Source: Bacteroidales bacterium (GTDB taxonomy: Bacteria > Bacteroidota > Bacteroidia > Bacteroidales > Muribaculaceae). Taken from it: a stretch of 21,207 nucleotides of DNA. The notes beneath the pieces were generated by a model that ran no database searches, had not been told where the DNA came from, and saw only the letters and a list, made by a program, of their open reading frames with translations. Shown in pieces: positions 17,501-21,207 of the stretch (position 1 is its first letter; every line of letters starts with the position of its first letter). A program made the position numbers and the translations under genes. The DNA is taken from positions 1 through 21,207 of the forward strand of contig CAAFXO010000008.1 of assembly GCA_900766975.1 (NCBI GenBank), in the 5' to 3' direction.

Positions 17501-18361
17501 ATATGTCCCGGTCTCAGTGTTGTAGATTACGACAAATAGATTGTCATTGACGTCGCGGATGGTGCCGGCTACATATTTGCCGTTAGGGCTGATGACCGGG
17601 GCACCCTCCATCATCAGATAGCCGGCGGGAGCATTGGTGCCACCCTTGCCGAACTGAACATAACTCTCGTTGGTGCGGTCGTAGATGAAGGCTGTAGGCA
17701 TGATGCTCTGATTGCCGTAGATTATAATGTAGCGGCCATCGGCAGAGATTTGAGTGTAGGTCTCCTGATGCGAAGTGTAGTCCTGAGGCATAGTGGGCAG
17801 GCCATTGAGAGTGATTGGGCTCTTGGTGGTGAGATCCCACATAATGCCACAAGAATTGGAGTTATACACGTTGAGGGCATTATCCTCGCCGAAACCTACG
17901 GCATACTTGCCGTCGGGAGTGACACAATTGACATAGCCACATTCCACCTGATCGGGGCAATTAAGTTTAGTCCAAGTCTTGGAGGAGACATTGAAGATAC
18001 CGGGGATGCCCAAGAAAGAGCCATCGTCGGTGAGAGAGCCGTTGTAGCCGCCGACCGCCATGTTACCATCGTCGGTGATATCATTGACTACATAAACGCC
18101 CATGGCCTGCTCGTCGGTCTGTCCGGCGGTTTTGACCACGGTTTCGCCTTTAGTTTCGACATTAACGATGCGGATCACACTGCTTCTGCGTTGAGCGGTG
18201 GTGGCACCCTTGACAATAGCCCATTTGCCGTTGTCGCTGATGGTGTGAACGATCGAAAGGTCGGTATTCTTTTGAAGGATGAATTTGGGTGTGTCTGCCG
18301 CCTGAGCCGTAGCGGATATCACGCAACTGCCCAGGAGCAACATCAAGTTGCTTACTTTCAT
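14558..18361 (-). CDS. Large secreted protein: propeller-like, Ig-like, jelly-roll and Omp28/thioredoxin-like modules
   Basis: 1267 residues. Signal peptide 1-22 (LMLLLGSCVISATAQA). Residues about 35-385 hold repeated blades with D-G-K/N-x-A-V-G type turns (ITDDGNMAVGGY 95-106, TPDGKYAVGFG 148-158, SADGRYIIIYG 206-216, SPNGKYVAGT 258-267), suggesting a beta-propeller. Two SbsA-like Ig units follow at about 399-500 and 512-621, then a cleaved-adhesin/choice-of-anchor J-like jelly roll at about 632-815 (ending MIHVDNIVVM). An Omp28-related thioredoxin-like domain at about 927-1190 carries EEYTGTTCPNCPQG with Cys939-x-x-Cys942. The C-terminus (about 1203-1267) looks like a divergent T9SS type A tail. 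It shares Ig modules with the next gene. The CxxC may be structural or redox-active. Exact ligand unknown. Confidence 0.85.
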   Translation of the reverse strand: MKVSNLMLLLGSCVISATAQAADTPKFILQKNTDLSIVHTISDNGKWAIVKGATTAQRRSSVIRIVNVETKGETVVKTAGQTDEQAMGVYVVNDITDDGNMAVGGYNGSLTDDGSFLGIPGIFNVSSKTWTKLNCPDQVECGYVNCVTPDGKYAVGFGEDNALNVYNSNSCGIMWDLTTKSPITLNGLPTMPQDYTSHQETYTQISADGRYIIIYGNQSIMPTAFIYDRTNESYVQFGKGGTNAPAGYLMMEGAPVISPNGKYVAGTIRDVNDNLFVVIYNTETGTYTNRDNVEEYDLRVGHVDDNGLVYASSPANTPLREWQVLSESIWYPFSLICKQRYSLDFTRVTGFDNTGTLWAASADGMVLGSMVSPQGESYIASMPEDLNTACQNIDLLQSFAVTPAQGSQFHWLSTITLRFNQVISVLGGSNSAVLRDQDGNIVRNSMGFALTAGDNHSLIITFRETAMEEGKTYTVEIPEGSICLAANNEKKNLPITLSYVGRDERPVEVKSIFPEDNAEIARIDNSTEFPILTFTSNVMASETAEASLYEVTEDGDSKVASLQVAVNASDTKVVGLLPAATQYLYAGAQYKVVLAPSSLSDISGSAKTGNEEIVINYTGTYERPISTDNATLFSEDFNNIAQALLSLIRYEGDHNVPTEDMVALAFDADNQPWNFSTRETLQSTDYFASSTSMYKPAGQSDDWMVIPQLEIPDAFCTLSFDAQKYLASKDDHLKIVIWECSENFNVLTSSTIERMKSEGDVYDYALTIGATENGVEGEWDHYAIDLAKYDGKKIYIGFWNNNNDQSMIHVDNIVVMRNLKYLISLTNKAAVVNKDDIAIAGKLTINSEVDTYSSVELTLNDADGKVIDTFAQSGLSLSKNDAVNFEFANKLPLLTGEVNNFSIGVKLDDYTDVTKSSIQNLTFEPVKRVVLEEYTGTTCPNCPQGIIAIENLENMFGDRFIPISIHTYTGDPYSNSALEAYSSSLGLMAAPSGMIQRNGWILSPLATDDDGYIIFSNGFGLWQDMVAKELNNPTYLDLSVPTVTFDEDTRDITLSIQLQSALNMKNQYLNVFPVALEDGLINSQDNNFYIYDDPALGEWGLNGIYGYATAYNVTHNDVVRAYWGSIYGSNIGFPQKLTAGDKYIQDLILSYPENVEVQENGKIVLMVFDGNTGSMLNAVTVPFTRFNDSGILDISSEAAAAKISRYGNMVTAQAAGDVTLTLYLSNGAMIGSARGVDTVSVDAGDYHGVVIVKAATARGVTAQKIIL

Positions 18362-18393
18362 GGTAGTGTAAGGATTATTAATCTGTTATGTAT

Positions 18394-19110
18394 TTAGAGA
18401 ATTACTTTCTTGACAGTAACTTTACCATTGGCGTAAGTGGTGTGCATGATAAATAGGCCAGACTCGGGGTTGTCGACGCGACAGCCTTCCATATTGTAAT
18501 ATATGGTCTTGACCGGATTGTCGATAGTAATCTCCTCGACGCCGCTGGGGTCGTAGATGTAATTGACAGTCACGGTGGGACCCTCGGCAGCCACTTGATA
18601 AGTAGCGTTGACGCCATCTTCGGCTTCGCCGGTGGCAGTGCAAACGTTAGCCTTATATACTATGGTGGCAGTGCCGGCAGCGGTGCAATACCATTCAGCC
18701 TTGAGCGAAGTCACCGAACCGGCCTTGAGAGCGTTGAGGCCGATGATGTTGCCCTTGCTGCTAAGACGAGGATAGGTGAACGACCCGGTCGTATTGTCGG
18801 AGACACAGGCTCCGAAGAAGCACAGGTCGTGGCGACCGTTGGGGAGAGCTGTGATATCGTATGCGAGCTGCACACGGCGACCATTGGCGGCAGTGTTCTT
18901 CACAGCCAATCCGCTCGAGATGTAGGGGTCGTCGAAATCGTAGACAGGTTCGACTACCTTGCTGACGTTGACGATGGCATTGTCGGCAACTACACCGACC
19001 TCCTGACCATTGTCATCGATGTAAACAAACTGCAAGTCGGAGGCCGACTGCGCACTGAGCCACGACGCGGTAAAGAGCACCATGGCAAGCATAGAGTAGA
19101 GTTTCTTCAT
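18394..19110 (-). CDS. Small secreted protein with T9SS type A-like tail
   Basis: 238 residues. Signal peptide 1-21 (MKKLYSMLAMVLFTASWLSAQ). A beta-rich domain at about 22-190, which I do not recognise, contains four cysteines that could form disulphides. The tail from SGVEEITIDN (about 189-198) through YYNMEGCRVDNPESGLFIMHT to ANGKVTVKKVIL is the common Bacteroidales C-terminal sorting pattern. First gene of the three-gene operon, 32 bases before the 1267-residue gene. The 317-base region upstream holds candidate promoters and dyads. Function unknown. Confidence 0.82.
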   Translation of the reverse strand: MKKLYSMLAMVLFTASWLSAQSASDLQFVYIDDNGQEVGVVADNAIVNVSKVVEPVYDFDDPYISSGLAVKNTAANGRRVQLAYDITALPNGRHDLCFFGACVSDNTTGSFTYPRLSSKGNIIGLNALKAGSVTSLKAEWYCTAAGTATIVYKANVCTATGEAEDGVNATYQVAAEGPTVTVNYIYDPSGVEEITIDNPVKTIYYNMEGCRVDNPESGLFIMHTTYANGKVTVKKVIL

Positions 19111-19149
19111 ATATAGATAAATTGAAATGATTTTTGATCATATAATATG

Positions 19150-19157
19150 CAAATATA
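19150..19157 (-). promoter_or_regulatory. Candidate -7 box proximal to the secreted-protein operon
   Basis: CAAATATA on the plus strand reads TATATTTG on the minus strand, an exact TAnnTTTG. It would give a leader of about 35 bases to the start at 19110. A CAAA (minus TTTG) lies 24 bases further up, a little too far for the usual -33. Confidence 0.5.
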
Positions 19158-19199
19158 ATTTGATAGAGGGACATAACCCCTCAAAAATTGCGGTGTTCA

Positions 19200-19223
19200 T
19201 GTTCAATTTTATAAAACTGAACA
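19200..19223. repeat. 24-bp near-perfect palindrome upstream of the secreted-protein operon
   Basis: TGTTCA and TGAACA flank the self-complementary TTTTATAAAA, with only one mismatched pair in 24 bases. It lies about 45 bases above the proximal -7 box and could bind a dimeric regulator. It may also form a hairpin in the longer transcript from the distal box. Confidence 0.55.
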
Positions 19224-19267
19224 AATACAGGCAATTATGAGATTCTTAAATCATAAATTCTTCTCTG

Positions 19268-19275
19268 CAAAGATA
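19268..19275 (-). promoter_or_regulatory. Candidate distal -7 box for the secreted-protein operon
   Basis: CAAAGATA on the plus strand reads TATCTTTG on the minus strand, the same -7 sequence as at 1046 and 8664. It would give a leader of about 150 bases that includes the 24-bp palindrome. No -33 TTTG at standard spacing. Confidence 0.5.
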
Positions 19276-19304
19276 GACACAAATTTGCATTTTATCCCCA
19301 CCCG

Positions 19305-19326
19305 ATTGTTAAATTTAGTTAACAAT
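19305..19326. repeat. Dyad ATTGTTAA-N6-TTAACAAT, operator-like
   Basis: Two perfect 8-base arms separated by six bases, placed about 30-50 bases upstream of the distal -7 box, where an activator or repressor site would be expected. No T-tract, so a terminator is unlikely. Confidence 0.5.
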
Positions 19327-19370
19327 TACCAATTTGCGACATTTTATAAAGCATTGACTATTTTGAACAT

Positions 19371-19400
19371 AAAAAGCCTTGACGTGAGGTCAAGGCTTTA
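19371..19400 (-). terminator. Intrinsic terminator of the rubrerythrin/flavin reductase unit
   Basis: A perfect 11-bp stem (19373-19383 with 19389-19399), GTGAG loop, and five Ts following on the minus strand (the A-run 19375-19371). It lies 28 bases after the flavin reductase stop codon. Confidence 0.88.
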
Positions 19401-19427
19401 AAGAGAATTATATCGGAATGTAGAAAC

Positions 19428-20081
19428 TTACTTTTGCTCTTGGAAGTGGGAGCGGTCGACCTTGCATACCGGGCAGCGGTAGTCGTCGGGGAGGTCGCCA
19501 TCGACAGTAGCGACATAACCGCAGACGTCGCAAACGAAACGGCGCTTGGCCGAGGTAGCAGCCTCTTCGGGTTTGGCATCCTCTTCGGGGCGATAAGTGG
19601 GAGCGTTCTTGGGAGCCTTCCCTTTGACCACCTTGTGATAATAGGCGTAGGTCATAGGAGTGCCTTCACCCTTGAGGGTGTCGCAGAGGCGTCCGACCAC
19701 GAGCACGTGAGTGCCGCAATCGACGAACTCGATGGCTTCAGCCACGAGACGTCCGGAGAAATTACCCTTCACGATAGGCATACCGTCGAGAGTGTCGTAA
19801 CCGAAGTCGGCATACTTATCGGTGTCGCGGCTCGAGAAGAAGCCGAACTTGCCGATGACAGCGGGGTCAGAATCTTCCGATAAGATCGAGAGTGAGAACT
19901 TACCGGTCTGTTTGATCACCTCGAGAGTATAATTATTTTTATTCAGAGAGATCACCACTTTGGGATCTTCGTTGGTGACCTGGAAGCAGGTGTTGATGAC
20001 ACATCCGACAGGTCTTTCGTCCTCCATGGCACCTACGACATAGAGGCCATACGAGAGATTGTATAACACGGTTAAGTCCAT
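19428..20081 (-). CDS. Flavin reductase-like domain fused to rubredoxin (high-molecular-weight rubredoxin type)
   Basis: 217 residues from ATG 20081. The N-terminal 155 residues are an FMN-binding split-barrel domain of the flavin reductase/flavoredoxin kind (YGLYVVGAM 11-19, GCVINTCFQVTNEDPKVVIS 26-45, GNFSGRLVAEAIEF 106-119). A charged linker (about 155-178) leads to a rubredoxin domain at 180-217 with the iron ligands Cys184-x-x-Cys187 and Cys203-x-x-Cys206. Such fusions pass electrons from NAD(P)H/flavin to oxygen- or peroxide-reducing proteins in anaerobes. It lies 32 bases after rubrerythrin, a likely electron acceptor, so they should work together in peroxide detoxification. The GTG at 20084 is too close to the ribosome-binding site; ATG 20081 has a six-base spacer. 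Confidence 0.9.
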   Translation of the reverse strand: MDLTVLYNLSYGLYVVGAMEDERPVGCVINTCFQVTNEDPKVVISLNKNNYTLEVIKQTGKFSLSILSEDSDPAVIGKFGFFSSRDTDKYADFGYDTLDGMPIVKGNFSGRLVAEAIEFVDCGTHVLVVGRLCDTLKGEGTPMTYAYYHKVVKGKAPKNAPTYRPEEDAKPEEAATSAKRRFVCDVCGYVATVDGDLPDDYRCPVCKVDRSHFQEQK

Positions 20082-20087
20082 CACATT

Positions 20088-20095
20088 CTCCTTTC
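20088..20095 (-). promoter_or_regulatory. Ribosome-binding site GAAAGGAG of the flavin reductase gene
   Basis: On the minus strand GAAAGGAG ends six bases before ATG 20081, three before GTG 20084 and one before an out-of-frame ATG at 20086 that is followed at once by TGA. The spacing selects 20081. Confidence 0.65.
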
Positions 20096-20113
20096 TTTTA
20101 AGGGGTTATAGGA

Positions 20114-20656
20114 TTAGAAATTTTCGGCTTTGAGTTCGAAGAAGCTCTTGGGGTGAGCGCAAACGGGGCACATCTCGGGGGCCTTCTTGCCGACTACGAT
20201 ATGACCGCAGTTGCGGCAGATCCAGATACGGTCGTCATCGCGAGAGAACACGATACCCTCCTCGATGTTTTGGAGCAGACGGCGATAGCGCTCTTCGTGG
20301 TGACGCTCGATGGCACCGACAGCGCGGAAGCGGAAAGCGAGCTCGTCGAAGCCCTCTTCTTCAGCCTCTTTAGCCATGCGATCGTACATGTCGGTCCACT
20401 CATAGTTCTCGCCTTCGGCAGCATCCTTAAGGTTGGTCATAGTGTCAGGAATTCCACCGTCATGGAGATACTTGAACCAGAGTTTGGCATGCTCCTTCTC
20501 ATTGTTGGCAGTCTCCTCGAAGAGGGCAGCGATTTGCTGATAGCCATCCTTGCGAGCCTTGGAGGCATAGTAAGAATACTTGTTGCGTGCTTGAGACTCA
20601 CCGGAGAAAGCCTCCATGAGGTTCTTCTCAGTCTTTGTACCTTTTAAACTTTTCAT
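20114..20656 (-). CDS. rbr: Rubrerythrin
   Basis: 180 residues. A ferritin-like diiron domain (about 1-135) has EAFSGESQARNKY (15-27), the EKEH metal site (53-56) and AIERHHEERY (115-124). The C-terminal rubredoxin-like domain has Cys147-x-x-Cys150 and Cys163-x-x-Cys166. It reduces hydrogen peroxide in the cytoplasm of anaerobes, taking electrons through a rubredoxin. The next gene on the same strand encodes a flavin reductase-rubredoxin fusion, a fitting donor, and perR lies just upstream. A PerR-box-like sequence lies 21 bases before the start, so peroxide-induced expression is expected. Confidence 0.96.
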   Translation of the reverse strand: MKSLKGTKTEKNLMEAFSGESQARNKYSYYASKARKDGYQQIAALFEETANNEKEHAKLWFKYLHDGGIPDTMTNLKDAAEGENYEWTDMYDRMAKEAEEEGFDELAFRFRAVGAIERHHEERYRRLLQNIEEGIVFSRDDDRIWICRNCGHIVVGKKAPEMCPVCAHPKSFFELKAENF

Positions 20657-20676
20657 CGTTTTTTTAGAAATTTAAG

Positions 20677-20691
20677 TTGTTAATATTATAA
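20677..20691 (-). promoter_or_regulatory. Candidate PerR box upstream of rubrerythrin
   Basis: On the minus strand the 15-mer TTATAATATTAACAA matches the Bacillus Per-box consensus TTATAATNATTATAA at 11 of 14 fixed positions. It sits 21-35 bases before the rubrerythrin ATG, where a bound repressor would block transcription. The stretch is AT-rich, so some matches are expected by chance. No TAnnTTTG box is visible in the 89-base gap. Confidence 0.4.
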
Positions 20692-20745
20692 GTTTTAGAA
20701 ATTCAATATTGTTCACATCCGCCGTCGAAAATTTTGACTATTCTT

Positions 20746-21183
20746 TCAGTCTGAGGCGAGACACTGATCGCAGACGCCACCGACATAGATATCATAGCTG
20801 GTGATTTTCATGGAGTGAAGCATCGGGATATCAGCTTTCGCCGGGAGGGGGAAATCGATGATACTGCCACACTTGACACAACGGAAATGACCATGTTCGC
20901 GAGACTCAGCCAGGTCATAACGGATATTCACCGGATCTATCTTTATCTCCTTGAGGAGTCCCACTTCGGTGAGCGACTTCAGTGTGGAATAGATGGTAGT
21001 GAGCGAAAGGGTCGGGAATCTATCGATGAGCCCGTCTCGGATGATGGCGGCATCGGGATGGTCGTGATGTTTCCACACATACTCAAAGACCGCCAGACGC
21101 TGCGGCGTAGGCTTAATCCCCTTATCTATCAGTTTATCAGCGAGAAGCGTGATAATATTATCCTTATCGCAATGAGTATCCAT
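20746..21183 (-). CDS. perR: Fur-family peroxide-responsive repressor (PerR-like)
   Basis: 145 residues from ATG 21183; a TTG three codons earlier is open but less likely. The winged-helix DNA-binding domain spans about 10-85 (KPTPQRLAVFEYV 24-36, LTTIYSTLKSL 61-71). The dimerisation and metal domain follows. The residues matching the Bacillus PerR regulatory metal site appear present: His42, Asp90 (RYD), His97 and His99 (REHGHF) and Asp110 (SIIDF). Having Asp rather than Glu at the last one, and Asp90, favours PerR over Fur or Zur. The structural zinc cysteines are Cys102-x-x-Cys105 and Cys138-x-x-Cys141. It probably represses the peroxide genes just downstream, rubrerythrin and the flavin reductase-rubredoxin, 89 bases away on the same strand. 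Confidence 0.9.
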   Translation of the reverse strand: MDTHCDKDNIITLLADKLIDKGIKPTPQRLAVFEYVWKHHDHPDAAIIRDGLIDRFPTLSLTTIYSTLKSLTEVGLLKEIKIDPVNIRYDLAESREHGHFRCVKCGSIIDFPLPAKADIPMLHSMKITSYDIYVGGVCDQCLASD

Positions 21184-21207
21184 AACGAACAACGGTTAAA
21201 CTATATT

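Larger units (their letters stand above)
19111..19427. promoter_or_regulatory. AT-rich upstream region of the secreted-protein operon (317 bases without a gene)
   Basis: This gap holds two minus-strand -7 boxes (19150-19157 and 19268-19275), two dyads (19200-19223 and 19305-19326) and, at its right end, the terminator of the flavin reductase gene. I see no small gene in it. The density of symmetric elements suggests regulated expression of the operon. Confidence 0.55.

Noticed and set aside
20153..20647. 164-codon plus-strand frame opposite rubrerythrin
   Set aside because: Shadow of a highly conserved gene with all metal ligands present on the minus strand.

Overview
The window reads as chromosomal DNA of a gut-type Bacteroidales (Bacteroidota), possibly Muribaculaceae-like. 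Four things point there. Several start regions carry the Bacteroidota -7 box TAnnTTTG. Three linked genes encode secreted proteins, at least two with a tail like the type IX secretion (T9SS) type A sorting signal. SbsA-like Ig and Omp28-like modules are present. The oxidative-stress cluster PerR / rubrerythrin / flavin reductase-rubredoxin is typical of anaerobes. No rRNA, tRNA, insertion sequence, CRISPR array or origin was seen.

Left edge (1-1104): the tail of an unrecognised plus-strand gene, a strong hairpin terminator, then a minus-strand gene of unknown function whose likely signal peptide lies in a different frame, so it may be frameshifted. Next (1105-4460) is the most interesting module: a RecQ-type helicase fused to a C-terminal phosphoribosyltransferase (PRTase) domain, overlapping by ATGA a DprA-like gene with a strong AGGAGG ribosome-binding site. 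PRTase plus DprA-like pairing is the theme of the ShosTA toxin-antitoxin/anti-phage pair, so this looks like a helicase-fused relative of it.

Middle (4491-8602): clpS, clpA and aat form a compact N-degron operon. Aat adds Leu/Phe to protein N-termini, ClpS recognises such N-degrons and ClpA feeds substrates to ClpP. After it, a small nucleotidyltransferase/HEPN pair has its own promoter-like box and resembles a toxin-antitoxin couple.

Right half: a large secreted WG-repeat protein on the plus strand (8775-11342) faces, across two crossed terminators, a three-gene minus-strand operon (19110 to 11433) encoding a small secreted protein, a 1267-aa propeller/Ig/jelly-roll/Omp28-like protein and a 1015-aa multi-Ig protein. 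Upstream of this operon is an AT-rich 317-bp region with candidate promoters and two dyads. The window closes with perR, rubrerythrin and a flavin reductase-rubredoxin fusion on the minus strand, with a PerR-box-like 15-mer before rubrerythrin.

Several start codons were moved from the longest open frame to an internal ATG because the upstream part overlaps a promoter box or because a ribosome-binding site decides it (recQ, dprA-like, nucleotidyltransferase, flavin reductase, perR).
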